NCBI GenBank assembly: GCA_008477525.1
Contig: SPDT01000006.1
Span: 4,305,501-4,369,500 of the forward strand
Direction of reading: 5' to 3'
Source: Hypomyces perniciosus
Lineage: Eukaryota; Ascomycota; Sordariomycetes; Hypocreales; Hypocreaceae
DNA: 64,000 nucleotides
Made by a program: the position numbers and the translations under genes. This document shows, one piece after another, positions 47,701-60,257 of this stretch. The notes beneath the pieces are model-generated. The model saw only the letters and a program-made list of their open reading frames with translations, was not told the origin of the DNA and searched no databases. The stretch's first letter is position 1; each line of letters opens with the position of its first letter.

Positions 47701-49283
47701 GATCCGAATGTCTGGGGTTCGACAAAGTATCCCATTGGTCACGTCACACTTACCTTGTCGGGTGGGCAACAACTGCTGTAACTTCTTCCTGTTCACTGCG
47801 AACTTCGGAATTCGGAAATGGTTCCTTATGACTGCGGCGGAATTGCGAGCCGTGGTCTCAGATGGTCCGCCGCGTGGAACGATGTGATGTGGAGGAATAC
47901 GATGAAACATACGAGTAGTAACGGAGAGTTAACAAACACGGCAACTAATATTTTCAAAACGAGAATCCTTTGTAGAAACGGAACGGAACGATGCGCTCCA
48001 AAAGCAATGACTTCTTGGGGGCCTCCTCAACTTGTCGGAGTAATAGGAGTATTCCTTTGGCTAAACCCGCGAGGTCCTTATCACGCCTACATATTCCTCA
48101 TGCGGAATGATCACGCGGGTCACAGCTACGAGTACTCGTACTTCGTACTCCGTACAGAATACTCGTAGTAGTAGTAGTAGTATCTTTAATTTTCTTGGGT
48201 GACAAATCACCTTCGCTCAGCCCTACGACACCCGCAAGTCTTCAGATGTGCCACACTCAATCTCACAATCTCGCAATCCACAGTTACGAGTAATACACTA
48301 GTGTTTCGTGTGTACTCCGCAAGTAACCATGCATAAATACGTGCCGTTAAACGGGAAGACGTTGACAAATCCACGGTGCCGCTCTGCCGTTGCTATGGAA
48401 CTCAAAGTCAAAGCGCTATCCTGACAGTTGGATCCAAACCCCAATAGATAATGCATGTCTGTTCCTACATTACAGGATTGGGATCCCTACTACATATTCC
48501 GTCCCATATTGACGGAGCTCGAGGGGGTAGGATTACTATTAGGATTATGAGGACATTTGGCGAACACCCCCCAAACGGATTGGTAACAAGCGCCCTTACC
48601 GCTGGAATATGTACGCGTACTCGTAGAAACCTTCCCAAAGGAGCCCTAGAGAAAGATCCCCCAAACACCCTATACCAGGGTTCCATACCCTTTTAATAAA
48701 CATTTCGAAACAGCCGTGTGTCGGGGTTGATAAATAGGGCTGATGTCAGATGATGGCTTCCCGTCCCAGCACAATGAACCGCAAGCCCATTCGGCGGCCC
48801 ATCCTATCAAAATCCATGCAGGTATTTTTCGAGTCCCTTTCACAGAGCGAGTAACCATTCTAGGGAAATGCTCTTGGGCTAGTTGCATTATCTCGCCCGC
48901 AAACTCGGGTTGGGTTGTTGCCGATCTGCTCCTCCGCCCCCTAGTTGCTTAGGTACTTACGAACGGAGCATGGAGTAACAGTATAGGAGTAGTACTACTT
49001 TTGTGTGGTGTATCTATATGAGCACGTGTATCGCAGGCATATTTTTCTGGGCGAAGGGTTCGGAGATAAAAAATCTTTATGACCATGTGCTATGCCGTGG
49101 TTGAAGGGTTTCTGGGGGGAAATTAACGGGCGTTGGGTGTGACTCTCACCTACCCGTGAGCTGTAGCACTGGGACTGTTTCTTGACAAATCGTGACAAAT
49201 TTTGGCAAATTATGTTGTAAATTTGAAAAAAACCGCTTGCAAATCGATGTGATGGCCAAAGTAAGACCTTTTTTTTTTCAGTT
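44773..49283. other. Gene-poor 4.5 kb
   Basis: No supported gene. It contains an AGTATATAGTATATACT palindrome near 44950, a 10-bp tandem repeat at 45352-45380, a (GTA)n run near 48165-48180, and GTACTCCGTAC-type words near 46919, 47080 and 48137-48155. No tRNA-like B box was found on either strand by eye. Confidence 0.55.
45352..45380. repeat. Tandem repeat, unit CAGCAGCGTG
   Basis: Two perfect 10-bp copies and a third partial copy; non-coding. Confidence 0.9.
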
Positions 49284-50909
49284 CTACGCCTGAAGCTTTT
49301 GCTTCGTTTTCTTCCTCTTGCCGCCAACTTCCCTGCCTTCCTCAATCTCGAGCAAAGCCTCCCTCTTCTTCTCGCCCACCACCTTCAGTGCGTCACGAAT
49401 CACTCTCGTCTCCAAGTTGACGCCCTCCTCTTTCCAGGCCTCCATCTGCCTTCCAACTCGCTTCTCAATAGCCAATACCAGCTCCACATCCCGTTGCCCC
49501 ACAAATGTAACAGCTTCACCCTTGCGTCCTGCACGAGCGGTACGGCCCACCCTGTGGATGTAATCATCTGGGTCGCGAGGTATGTCATAGTTGACCACAA
49601 GGCTGACCTCCTGGATGTCGAGACCTCGGGCAGCAACATCCGTCGCAACAAGGATCCTGGCAGCTGAGGCGCGGAAACGGGCGAGATTGTCGGTTCGTTG
49701 TCTCTGGGGTAGCTTTGAGTGTAGAGATGTAACCCGGTGATCGAGCAGCCGTAGCAGATGGTGAAGGTATTCAGCCGTGGTCGTGCGATTACAGAAGATG
49801 ATGACCGTTTTGTCCTTGTTGGTTTCGGTGAGAAGGAAAACGTGAAGGTAGTGCTCCTTGTGGGTAACGGGGATCTGGACATGTTTTTGATCAAGAGTCG
49901 CCGGGATTGCCAGCATCTGCGTGTCGACCTCGCACACAAACACTGGTGGCTTTCCTGGTCTTTGTGGCATGTCCTTCAGAGCCCTGACCTCCGGCGTGAT
50001 AGTGGCCGTAAATAGCAGCGTTTGTCTCTCAGATGCCGGCGGTAGCACTGAGAGACACTCCTCAACATCAGGAAGCATGCTGCCAGGCCCGGTCGCATGA
50101 AGGAGCCGATCGGCTTCATCGAGAATCACAAAGCGTACTCTTCTTAGCCCGCATATTGTGTCTTCACCCGAGGTTCTGATGTGATCTGCTAATCGTCCTG
50201 GAGTTGCAATGACCACATGGGGGCGTTGTGCTAGTGCAATGGCCTGAGGTCGCATATCAGCACCACCGGTCACGAGAATCATCTTCAAGCTCTGTGGAGA
50301 AGAGATAGCCTTGAACTGCTCGTAAATCTGAAGAGCCAGCTCTCGCGTTGGCGTAAGCACAACGGCGAATATCGCAGAAGGGTCCTCTGCCCACTTTTGG
50401 AGGACGGGCACAGCAAAAGCGACCGTTTTTCCTGAACCAGTCCGACTGCCGCCGATGCAGTCGCGCCCCTTGAGAATTTCCGGTATACATCCCTTCTGAA
50501 TTCCGGTAGGCCGCCTGATGGCCATGTTACCGAGCGACTGGACGAGCCATGGCCGGACTTGCAGAGCTGAGAAGGTTGTATTGGGGTCTGTCGGGGCTAG
50601 AATCGGGTTATGGGAGGGTAGCTCCTCGGCTTGAGGAACAGGCTTGACACTGCTTGTCTTTTCGGTCTTTTTCTCGCCATTCCGCTTGATTCGTGAAGGT
50701 GCCTTGATTGTAGATAGTACTGGCTTCAGGATTTCCTCGTCATCGTCGTCGTCTTCATCTATCCAAACGGGGAGATCGGGAGAGGTCCGACGTCTCTTCC
50801 GCGAGGCAACATTGTCAAGGTAGTCAGACTCGTCAGACGAACTCTCTTCATTGGACAAAATCTCCGGGTCCGAGGACCGAGCTGCGTATGCGACACCTGC
50901 AGACGGCAT
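49284..50909 (-). CDS. DBP8: DEAD-box RNA helicase Dbp8 (DDX49)
   Basis: Nucleolar RNA helicase needed for 18S rRNA processing in the 40S pathway; in yeast it is stimulated by Esf2. Intronless, 541 aa. An acidic N-terminal arm (residues ~1-100, with a run of Asp/Glu) is followed by the Q-motif region [19 protein letters not shown], motif [24 protein letters not shown], a TAT variant of SAT motif [11 protein letters not shown] and HRVGRTAR. The C-terminus is Lys-rich (KRKKTKQKL), as for nucleolar helicases. The SRTGSGKT form with KGCIPEIL and the [13 protein letters not shown] segment points to Dbp8 rather than Rrp3 or Dbp10. Confidence 0.92.
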   Translation of the reverse strand: MPSAGVAYAARSSDPEILSNEESSSDESDYLDNVASRKRRRTSPDLPVWIDEDDDDDEEILKPVLSTIKAPSRIKRNGEKKTEKTSSVKPVPQAEELPSHNPILAPTDPNTTFSALQVRPWLVQSLGNMAIRRPTGIQKGCIPEILKGRDCIGGSRTGSGKTVAFAVPVLQKWAEDPSAIFAVVLTPTRELALQIYEQFKAISSPQSLKMILVTGGADMRPQAIALAQRPHVVIATPGRLADHIRTSGEDTICGLRRVRFVILDEADRLLHATGPGSMLPDVEECLSVLPPASERQTLLFTATITPEVRALKDMPQRPGKPPVFVCEVDTQMLAIPATLDQKHVQIPVTHKEHYLHVFLLTETNKDKTVIIFCNRTTTAEYLHHLLRLLDHRVTSLHSKLPQRQRTDNLARFRASAARILVATDVAARGLDIQEVSLVVNYDIPRDPDDYIHRVGRTARAGRKGEAVTFVGQRDVELVLAIEKRVGRQMEAWKEEGVNLETRVIRDALKVVGEKKREALLEIEEGREVGGKRKKTKQKLQA

Positions 50910-52902
50910 CGTTTAAGCGAGGAATTACAGTGCGTGGACGCAGCCTTTCTTTGGTCTGGCAGAAAATTTTCGAGGTTTGCTATCATTCGTACTCTACAAA
51001 AAAAAAGTTCGCGATATCCGCAGTGAGTGGGGTATCGTAGTGGGTCAACCACACCGCTTACCTCGCTTAATAGACGCACGGAGGACCAAATAAGATAAAG
51101 ATACAACAAACATCGCGTCTGTTTCCAATTCGTACATACGATAGAGTCCTTACATCTATTTTTAAATATAAATGTACTGTACCCGGTCTCTCAAACCTTC
51201 TTCCGTTGCAATTGAAAATCGGTTGCCCCTTTTCGCGTATGTACATGGAGGCGCATGACTCTTGGTGTTGTAACATCGTGAGTGGGTCCCTGTATGTAAA
51301 CGCGCGCTTAGAGATGCGCAGCCTCACCAGCTGATAGCTGATTGGTTGGGGAGCGGGCGGCATCATGCAAGTTGGCTGCGCCACTGTCCAACATGACGTT
51401 GGGTGTTTGGGAAAATGTATGTTGGACCAATATGATGACTGCATGATGTCTTTTAATAGAAACAATTATCCGAGTTCCGTGTATGTAGGAAGCAAACTGT
51501 GGACAAGGGATCTGCGAATGTCAACATCGTCCTTCTCCACAGCTGTATTCTTACTGTTGCTCAACAACTAGCTGAAAGGTATCCCAGGCTGCCATTGGTC
51601 CACGTCAAGATGATGTGTCAGATGGCAGTCTACCCCGTGTTGACCTCTGCATTTTCGCGTTACGCAACTCTCCCCAATGTTTGTTCAGCGCCGATATTGC
51701 TACGCATGCTGACCTGCGATATGCGCCGTGGCAGAGAGGACATGCATGACACACTGTAGGAGAATGCGGGCGGGCTCAAGCTAATGGCTGGTGGCGAGAA
51801 TGCAATCAAAGCTACAAACCCCCGGCCAGCCTTGTTCGTTGGTCGATGTCAGTATTACAGGAATAAGCGGACGGCAAGAGAGCAAATTAACGGGTGAGAT
51901 TATGGCTGCCCCTTATATCCTTAGCCCTACGCTCTTTAAATACAAGCAGTATGCTCGTGCTTTCTGATTGACATTCGGAAACTAACATATAAAGTCCAGA
52001 ACTCATCCCTCCGAGCGACTCTGACGACGCCAGAACGCTAGAACGCCAGAAGCCCCAGGCGGAGAGGTCCTCTACAACTTGATACAGCTTGATACAACTT
52101 GATACAAGTGGTAGCAGTACTCCGTACTAGTGGTCGTTAGCACTAACTGCCTTTGATCCCCACTGTATCTCCAGGTCTCCACCAACCCGTTAGCGCCCAC
52201 CGTCCGCCCCAGCGTCTGGAAAGTCCCTGACTCCCTGTGGGAGCGTTCCATGTTTCTCCCCCACAAACCGCCCGGCACAGTGATCAGTGAGCCACCACTG
52301 TACTCGTGCTTGCAGTACAGTACCCAAGTACGGAGTATAGCCTTCACACAGCCTTGGAAGGGCTCATTCCTTCCGCCCCTACGGACTAGACTCGAACAGG
52401 GTAGTAGTTAGGCCATCTCATAGTCACGACCTCACCTCAACCCAACTTATCAACCCACTGTCTGCACTCTTCTTCGCTCTGATTTTCTCTTCAACTCAGC
52501 GCTTGGTCTTGTTGTCTTCTTCTCCAGCAGCCCTGCAAGCCTTACTGCCGAGGTGCTTTTAACCAGCCGTCTCTCCGCAACCAAGCGTCCCTCCCTCCCC
52601 TCTCTCGGTCCGACCTACGGAGTCAACAGACTCCTCTCGACCGCCCCCAGCGCCCTGCGAATTCTTGACGATACTTGACGGCATTCGGACGATAACAATC
52701 GCCTTTCTCTTATCCAACGACCTAACGACTCTATCCTTTTCGCCAGGAGTGGTCAACGCTGGGCTTCATCCGCCTGTTGTGCGCGGCTGGTGCATTTTGT
52801 GTCGCTCCAACCTGGCCTCGGCCTCACATACTTCGATTAGCATACAGAATTCGCTCGTTTTCAACCGTCTCTACGCCGCCTTGATTGGCACGTCTCCTCA
52901 TA
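50910..52902. promoter_or_regulatory. Divergent promoter region, DBP8 / MKK1
   Basis: 2.0 kb between head-to-head starts with no recognisable gene. The MKK1-proximal 650 bases (52252-52902) have no ATG and are pyrimidine-rich, as expected for a leader. A tandem TTGATACA-type repeat lies at 52076-52108, next to GTACTCCGTACT at about 52118. Confidence 0.55.
52076..52108. repeat. Three tandem copies of A/GCTTGATACA
   Basis: Ten-base unit repeated three times in the MKK1 promoter region; one base differs in the middle copy. Confidence 0.85.
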
Positions 52903-54709
52903 ATGGCTGAAGTGCCCGCCTCGCAGCCTCACGGCTCTGAGCCCGTTTCCCAATTCGTGAGTTGCCGTTCTTTGTTCAGTGGCAACAAAGAGGACTGTTT
53001 CAACTAACCTGGTGTTTAGCATCCCACCACCACCACCTCCACCTCTTCTTCACCAGCAGCTGTTCCAGCCTCCGTACCGATGCCGTTCGCCGTGCCACAA
53101 ATGTCCTCTCCCGCACCAATTCTACGCCCTGCAATCCCTGGTAGCCGACCTGGTGGAGGCCGCGCTGCTCCCAGGTTAGGACTGGCCATTCCTCCCTCGC
53201 CCAATGTTAAGCCCGTTGGTAATCAGGCGGTTCAACCCGCGCCGACCAGACCTCCTCTACCAACTTTACATCTTGCTACACCCATGGGGAGCCAAGTAAC
53301 TCCGTACGAACAGCCCCCGAGGTCACATGGAGGGATACAGACAGGCCAGTCAGCGGGAGGCGGCAGCGAGAGTAGTGCTGCTCATTCAAGATCTGGCAGC
53401 TTTGGGCCCCTGGATGGCAGAGCCAGTAACCCCACATCCGCTGGTTCTCAGTTCTCTGCTTTGTCTTTTGCCTCTCAGTTCGGTATTCCTGTTTCGAGAG
53501 CACAGGGCACCCCGGATCCCGTATCAGCGGTCGGGTCCATGTATTCGGAAAGAAGCGAAGGTGGTGTAGCTATGGAGCGAGATGGCAGCTTACAGGGACT
53601 AGAAGGCTTTGATAAACTGAGTCTTGAAAGGGCGAGGACGGCCGATGTAGAAGACTTGGATGACGAGGGCTGGAGGATTGCGAGTTTGGAAAAGAGAATC
53701 GTGGAGCTGGGCAACCTCGGCGAAGGAGCCGGAGGAGCAGTTACCAAGGCTATGCTCAAGGGAGGAAAGACAGTTTTCGCCTTGAAGGTATGAAGCCCGG
53801 AACGTGGCAGTTGTGGTGCAGTTTTGCTAACACATATTGCAGATTATCACCACTAATCCTGATCCCGACGTCAAGAAACAGATTGTTCGGGAATTGGGAT
53901 TTAACAAAGAGTGTGCTTCAGATCACATTTGCCGCTACTATGGAGCATTCGTTGATCCATCCACAGCCACCATTTCAATCGCCATGGAGTTTTGCGAAGG
54001 TGGTTCTTTAGACAGCATCTACAAAGAAGTCAAGCGATTAGGTGGCCGCACTGGCGAGAAGGTACTGGGAAAGATTGCCGAGGGTGTGTTGGGTGGCCTG
54101 ACTTACCTTCACACGCGGCGAATCATCCACCGAGACATCAAGCCTTCCAACATCCTGCTATGCCGTGACGGCGCTGTCAAGCTGTGCGACTTTGGCGTCT
54201 CTGGTGACTTTGGAACCAAGGGCGAGGCCAACACCTTTATTGGCACCAGTTATTACATGGCCCCTGAGCGAATCACGGGCCAGTCCTATACCATCACGTC
54301 AGATGTGTGGTCTACGGGAGTGACGCTGCTTGAGGTAGCACAGCATCGCTTCCCCTTCCCTGCAGATGGCACAGAGATGCAACCTCGTGCAGGGCTCATT
54401 GACCTCCTCACATACATTGTGCGGCAGCCGGTTCCGAAACTCAAGGACGAGCCTGACAATGATGTATACTGGAGTGACAACTTCAAGTACTTTATCGAGT
54501 GCTGGTACGTTGGCCCTGGTCTTTCTGTGTTTTGCTTTTACTAACGTGTTCATAGTCTGGAGAAACAACCGAACCGTAGAGCTAGCCCCTGGAAGATGCT
54601 AGAGCATCCCTGGATGGTGGAAATGAGGTCAAAGCGGGTCAATATGGTCAAGTATCTGTCCTTTGTTTGGGGTTGGGACGAACAGCAGGTCAAAGGCACC
54701 GCACGATAG
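52903..54709 (+). CDS. MKK1: MAP kinase kinase Mkk1/2 type (cell wall integrity)
   Basis: Dual-specificity MAPKK between the MAPKKK Bck1 and the MAPK Slt2/MpkA in the cell-wall-integrity cascade. Four exons, 52903-52956, 53020-53787, 53843-54504 and 54556-54709, give 545 aa. The N-terminal ~210 residues are Pro/Ser/Thr-rich and disordered, as in Mkk1. Kinase motifs: LGEGAGGAV glycine loop, VFALK lysine at the exon 2 end, [20 protein letters not shown], the activation segment with [15 protein letters not shown] containing the Ser/Thr sites, and [12 protein letters not shown]. The GTSYYMAPE and GDFGTKGEA forms fit Mkk1 rather than Ste7 or Pbs2. The third intron splits a Cys codon before [11 protein letters not shown]. 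The leader has no upstream ATG. Confidence 0.92.
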
Positions 54710-55192
54710 GCTTCTGCAAGTCAACGATACGTCTTAAAAGCTTCCCGAACTCTCCCTACTTTCACACGATATCTAATTGTGGATGATGGTGGGGCCAGCG
54801 AGGCAGGTCCTTGGCTACGGTTCAATATCTTGCTAGTAAAATTGCCAGGTTATTCCATTTTGGATGTTGCGAAAATGACGGGATTGATGAAAATGGCAAT
54901 CATCCACATTGGGCGGAAACATACTTTGGGGTCATTTGACGTGAACGGAGGACATATCTTTATTGGCCATGAACGCTTTGCATGCGCAAAAACACTGAAC
55001 CATCTTCTTGAGAGTGGCCATGCTGCATTTCAGGGTCAACCGGACGGCGGCTCTTGAATAGGTAGCGCTTGTACCCAGCGGTATCTTTTTTCAACGTGTA
55101 ATCTATATACACTCATCTTGGTCAGTTTGCCTAAATCCTATCTAGCTGCACATATCTCGGCGTCTATCTTTGTCTCATGTGGTGCTGGATCC
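54710..55192. other. Convergent intergenic, MKK1 / PUS7
   Basis: 483 bp between convergent stops. A frame at 54779-55057 lacks any domain or good context. Nothing else seen. Confidence 0.55.
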
Positions 55193-57549
55193 TCATTTCG
55201 TCGTGTCGTTTCCCTCAGGAGGATCACCCATGAGCTCTCGCAATGTAACTGTAGCATAGGCGCTTCTTCCGAGCTGGAACTTGACCACGGCGGCAATCTT
55301 GTCTTCTTCTTCGGCTTCCACAGCCCGGCTTGCATCGTCCGATGCGTTTTCCTTCTCCACCTCTTTCTGACCTTCAGCGGGCGCATTCGCGTCGATCATG
55401 CGCTCATCATTGTCACCAGTCATCTCTGCGGGCGTCGTTTGCTCTTCAACCTTGGCCAGCTTGCTCGGTCGCGCACCATCATCTTCGTCACGATTACGCT
55501 TGCTGCCTCCATTTCTTGTGCCACGCGCAGCCCTAATAAGATCCAGATCCGTCGGGTGCATCTGTTCTTCGTCATGGACGTAAGCCCTAAACTCGACACT
55601 TGGCTTGGCGAGGAATCGGTTCATAAGCTTGCGGTACCGTCCAGGTAGGCTAAATTCGCGGCGCATGCGACGCATCTTGTACGGGTCAAGACCACCGTTC
55701 ACCTCGCGGCCCATGAATTCCTCGTAGAATGTGCCGATCTCGTTGTCTGGGTAGATGACGTCGTAGCCCGGCGTGGGGAGCACGACGTCGTAGACAGTGT
55801 ATTTGCCGCTTGAAGCTTCTTCCTCGGTTAGGGGTCTAGCGCGAAGGGGAGCGTCATCGTCATCCTCCACGGGATTGACGATGTCGTCGCCGTCTTGATC
55901 TTGACCAATGACTTGGGGAGCGGTGTCATTCTCAGCGATGACGAGGTCGCCCTTGATGACCTTTTCGCCAAAGAGCTCCCAGCGCTTGCTTGCTGCGTGG
56001 TTCCAAACGTGAGACTGGTATGCATGGAGATACATTGACCGGAGGCCTCTGGTGATATGAATGAGGGCGCCAACAAAATCTCTTCTCGACTGCTGGCCTT
56101 GCCTGTTCAGATGTCTCAGGACACATACCTCGGCTGCAAATCTCCTGGGCATGATGCTGATGGCCTTTTCGGCATCTTTGCCGGTCTTGAAAAGCATGCA
56201 GGCTTGGTGACGATTATACTCATCTCTCTTGGAGGGCTCGTCGGGGACTGGTTCAGTCTCTGCCTTTTGAGCTATCTCCTCGTCATATGCAAGGATGGCA
56301 TTGATGGCATCCTCGTATCTGTCCGCAAGAATAAGCCTTCCAACTTCATGCGTGCCGATTTGGTGGGTTCCAAAGCGTTGGTGTCCAAAGTAATTGATCC
56401 AGCCGTGCTCGGCCATGTGGTCCAGGGCAGATTGGACATTCGTGCGCATCATGTCCAGTCTTTCAGAAACAGATTTACCACCAGCGTCACCAATTATCTG
56501 GCAGTTTTTGATGGTTATGGCAAACTCGTTACCCAAGAGTCCTCCAAGATGAATAGGCTCCTGCTTGTACTCATAATCACCTGTCGATATGCCCCAAAGT
56601 TTACCGTTAATACCAGCGAGACTCCTATCGCGTGTGTAGCGCACAGAACAACGTTGCACGGTTGACGCGCGTCGATCCTTGGTACCAGCATAACCAATGA
56701 CCTGAGGCTTGACTTTCAGCATCCGGGCAATCTGGTTGACAGCGTCCATGGTATCTCTGTTGTCCTTGAAAAGTGTAAAGTGCAAGTATTCGCCAATTGG
56801 CTGGTCCTCTCGTCGGGTACGACCGCGACCGCCTCGACCACGTTTCTTGCCTCTTCTGCTTGGTGGCAGGAAGGCGGCAGTGATGGAGCCGGCGTCATCT
56901 GTGCTGGTTTCTATCTTGGAGTTGAAGATGCGACGGATTTCTTGATGTATCTGGCCACGCTTGTACCTGTCCTCGACTGGTTCAGAAGTAACAGGTTTGG
57001 TCTTTTCAGTATCCTCGCGCTGGCCATTTTGAAACAGCTCCGTAAGCTCTTGTGCAAACTTGGGTTCTGCCAGGCTCCCGAGAAGGGCCACGTCTTCGGC
57101 TGAAACCTCCAAGATTTCCCTCTCCTGAGGCGCATCATTGGTTTCATTGGCTTCAGTTGTCTCCGTGCCATTTCCTACTTCCTTTCCCTCTGTTGGCGTA
57201 GCTGTCTCTTGAGCTGCAGCACCTTCAGTTGTCTACCCGCCTTATTAGCTTCATCCCGCAAAACTCGATGGACTCGTTTACCTGCTTGTCCTCACCAGCC
57301 AGCCCGACCTTGCGGAGATGTACAACTAAGCCATCCTTTCCAATTTCATTTACCTGGAAGTCTGAGAACCTATCGAGACGTTAGATCAGCCTTCTCGAGC
57401 TGGTGAACATGAAATTTGAAGGACGCCGCGTACCTCACACGCAAATCGCCGGCCCATGGAAACGCCAGAGGCGTAGCGCGCTGTGTGATGCCCAATGTTT
57501 TGGCATGAGACGCGCTCCCGCGTACATTGTAGTGCGCGTGATCGCCCAT
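55193..57549 (-). CDS. PUS7: Pseudouridine synthase Pus7 (TruD family)
   Basis: TruD-family enzyme that makes pseudouridine at U13 of tRNAs, U35 of pre-tRNA-Tyr and sites in U2 snRNA and mRNAs. Three exons on the minus strand: 57549-57434, 57369-57282 and 57232-55193, giving 747 aa. Exon 1 holds the N-terminal LGITQRATPLAF, which joins across the first intron to GDLRVRFSDFQVNEIGKDG. The catalytic Asp lies in YAGTKDRRAST; INYFGHQRFGTH and YLHAYQSHVWNHAAS are TruD signatures. Low-complexity inserts are eukaryotic additions: Thr/Glu after exon 2, RRGKKRGRGGRGRTRR, and an acidic segment near the C-terminus. A C-terminal strand (VKFQLGRSAYATVTLRELMG) closes the domain. Nuclear localisation is likely from the basic Gly/Arg patch. 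Confidence 0.93.
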
Positions 57550-58544
57550 TGTTATGCGATGCGATGCAATGCGGCGACAAATCAACAATGCGACAAATCA
57601 ATTGCGCCAGATATGACCACTCCAGAATTTCTCGTCCATGATTCAAGGTTCTTTTTACCGGTAGTTAGACTTCGCCTATGCCTAATATCGCAGGCGGTGA
57701 GACCGCGAATCGGCTAAGAGCGCCTTAGTAGGCAGGCGGTAAATGTCTTGCTAGCTAACCAAGCAAGCTGCCGACGATAGGGTAATTCGACTCGACTCCA
57801 TACAACAAATTCAACCTTACAAGTAGCTTTAGCCGTACTGAATTATGGTACCGGTTTGGTACCAAAGGCTAAGGATGTTTATTCATAATTCATCTACAAT
57901 ACCGAGATTGTTCATGTACCTTTTATATATATATATATATATATATATTTTATCGCGACAAAAAGAATACTTACAAGGCGATAGCAAGCCTCTATCAAGG
58001 TCATATCCTTGATACAGGTTGGAATGTACATATTGACTCTCAGTCACGAAGATTGCTCTTTATGCTCTGATTCATCATCCAGAAACTCGTTTTGGCCCGG
58101 AAATTTAACACAGTGTTGATTGGTCTTTCCAAAACCACCTGAACTTTCCATCTCCAAGGGGGCAGATCGCTCCTTATCCGTCTCCAATGATGGCTCTTGG
58201 ACTATCACGTACCCAAGACCCCTCCAACTATTATGAATAATGTATATATAATAAATGAATCAGATAATTCTATTCAATCATCCCTAAATCATGAATTATC
58301 GCAGAATCAACGTCCACTGGGAACGTTCCACTTCTCATTTCTTCTCCTGTCCACAGCTTGCTTGGACGTGCACCTATATCTACCACCTCCGCCATATCAG
58401 CTAGGAAATCATAAGATACCGAAAGTTTCTGTCGTTAACGAATTTGGAATATCAATAGGGCATCTTAAATTACTCATTGGAGCTCATCGTACCGCCCAGC
58501 TCTGGAGACTATTTGACTCAACACCAACTCGCACACAAGTTACA
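57550..58544. other. Intergenic between PUS7 and the YDG/SRA pseudogene
   Basis: 995 bp. It contains the (TA)n microsatellite. A plus-strand open frame begins near 58197 and runs into the YDG gene, but its first ~115 codons show no domain and its last codons are intron read-through; I do not count it. Confidence 0.5.
57924..57948. repeat. (TA)n microsatellite
   Basis: About twelve TA units in intergenic DNA. Confidence 0.9.
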
Positions 58545-59956
58545 ATGCCACGACTAGCGGCGAGGTATCTTTTGCCTGGCCATGGTACCTCGGACTTTCG
58601 ACACCTGTTTGATGATTCGGATTTGGACTCAGAAGAGGCGACCTCACAAAACAGAGGTAAGTTCACAATGGTACGCCTTTGTAGACGCAATAACTCAACC
58701 CAATCAGAGTTCATGGACACTCTCTCATCTCTTGGCCTCTGCGGAACTTCACAAGGGAATCATTTGAATGAAACGGCATTGCTAGAGCTATCCGATGCTG
58801 TAAGATCTAGTCTTCTTGAAGAGGATACTCTGGGGCAAAGACGTCAAGAAATCACAAAATTTCTACGGGCAGTGGTGAAGGACGAGTCCGGGACCACACC
58901 CACCTTGGACTTTGATACAATTAAAAACGCGCGTCTTGATAAGTTGCTCCTTGATATGCTGGGCGCAGGAAACCGGCAAATTTCAATCTATCTTCAATCC
59001 CGTTTTAACACCTCGATGGCCGAGCGCTTGCAGAGATTGTGGACGGCTCGATTTCGCGAAAAATACTTCAACATTGACCAAACACGATCCCTCAACTTGT
59101 CGAAAACTGGGAGACTCCGGGATGTGATATTCAACAACGCGGCCGAAGATTACTAGCAGCTATGGCAGGCCAGCAATTGCGAAACATTGTCGGAGATGGA
59201 AAGCAACCTCCAGTTCGAGGCGGGACAGTGAGGCAGTTGACCAGGTTCAGCTATTCGGGATACACTAACACCGATCAATAGTTGGTGGTTGAATCTGGCC
59301 TGCGCACACCGCGATGGGATCGTGGGAAGCATTCGAGAAACGCCAACAAAGGGCAAATATGGTGTTACGGCCCTACCATTAATGACCGGAAGAGAAGAAG
59401 TTCTCCCGTCAACAACAACTGTCCGATATACCAGAGAGGCAAAGCTCATCGAAACACACGTTTCACTTATTTCTCAGGTTGGCTCTGAAATACGGATCCT
59501 GCGAGGACACCGTCTTAGAAGTCCCTTTGCGCCGAGGGCCGGTATACGATATGATGGACTGTATGGTAATCCGAGCCCGTTTCTCGAGCTTGTTAACAAT
59601 GGGATAGATATATAATCCGCCAGTACAGTCATAAAATGAATCAAGAAACCGGACTGCATCGAGTGGTGCTGACGCTGGAGAGAATGTCAGATCAACGACC
59701 GATGGAAGAACTCGCCAAGATACCTCGCCCGTCGCAAGTGGATGACTGGCAGCTATTTGAGAAGTATGAGGGCGAAGCCATTCGACAGAGGCGCGGCGAA
59801 CAAAGCTTCATGGACTGGAAGACGGCGAAAATGCAGGAGAGAATGGAGCAAAAGCAATGGAGACGTGCTCTTGAGATTGGAGCTGCATTGACCATGGCCC
59901 GGCTTACCAGACACAGCTTTGGGACAAGGCGTGAGACCTTGACGAAGGAAACCTAG
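58545..59956 (+). pseudogene. YDG/SRA-domain protein, broken
   Basis: Related to fungal SRA/YDG proteins (the UHRF1-type base-flipping domain that reads modified cytosine). Segments 58545-58656, 58708-59227, 59282-59565 and 59629-59956 are separated by good introns. The helical N-terminal region (e.g. TGRLRDVIFNNAA) is cut by an in-frame TAG at 59154-59156. The same frame then continues through the 59228-59281 intron into WWLNLACAHRDGIVGS, IRILRGHRLRSPFAPRAG and IRYDGLY, the YDG signature. After the third intron the frame gives VIK and then TGA (59637-59639); a one-base shift in the A-run restores ETGLHRVVLTLERM and IPRPSQVDDWQLFE. The core GGYEDD segment is not recognisable. At least two lesions therefore separate it from an intact gene, unless the assembly has errors. 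Confidence 0.65.
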
Positions 59957-60257
59957 GAATTGTAGACTTTAACGTGTTTGAAGTATTCATAGACACCAGT
60001 CGTTGAGAATCAGGAATGCAAGATGAAAAAATATATAATTGCATCCCGTTATATAGGACAGACTGTGAGTGCTTAGAGGAGAGGATGTTAGAGTGAATTG
60101 GGCGGATGGCTGTCAGCGCGCTATGTACGAAGTACCCCCTCGAGGGCATATTGGCGGGGCACGCAGATTCGATTCGATATCAACTTTTTGGTCTTGTGAA
60201 CCGCTTCTGTAATCATACAACACTCTTTGTTCCAATCCCAACACAACATCTTTACAA
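59957..60257. other. Intergenic, parvulin promoter
   Basis: 301 bp with one GTACGAAGTAC word near 60125; the start region has the AC-rich context usual here. Confidence 0.5.

Noticed and set aside
58197..58544. N-terminal extension of the YDG/SRA frame
   Set aside because: Opens in AT-rich intergenic sequence without domain similarity; the ATG at 58545 begins the recognisable protein and a clean intron follows it.
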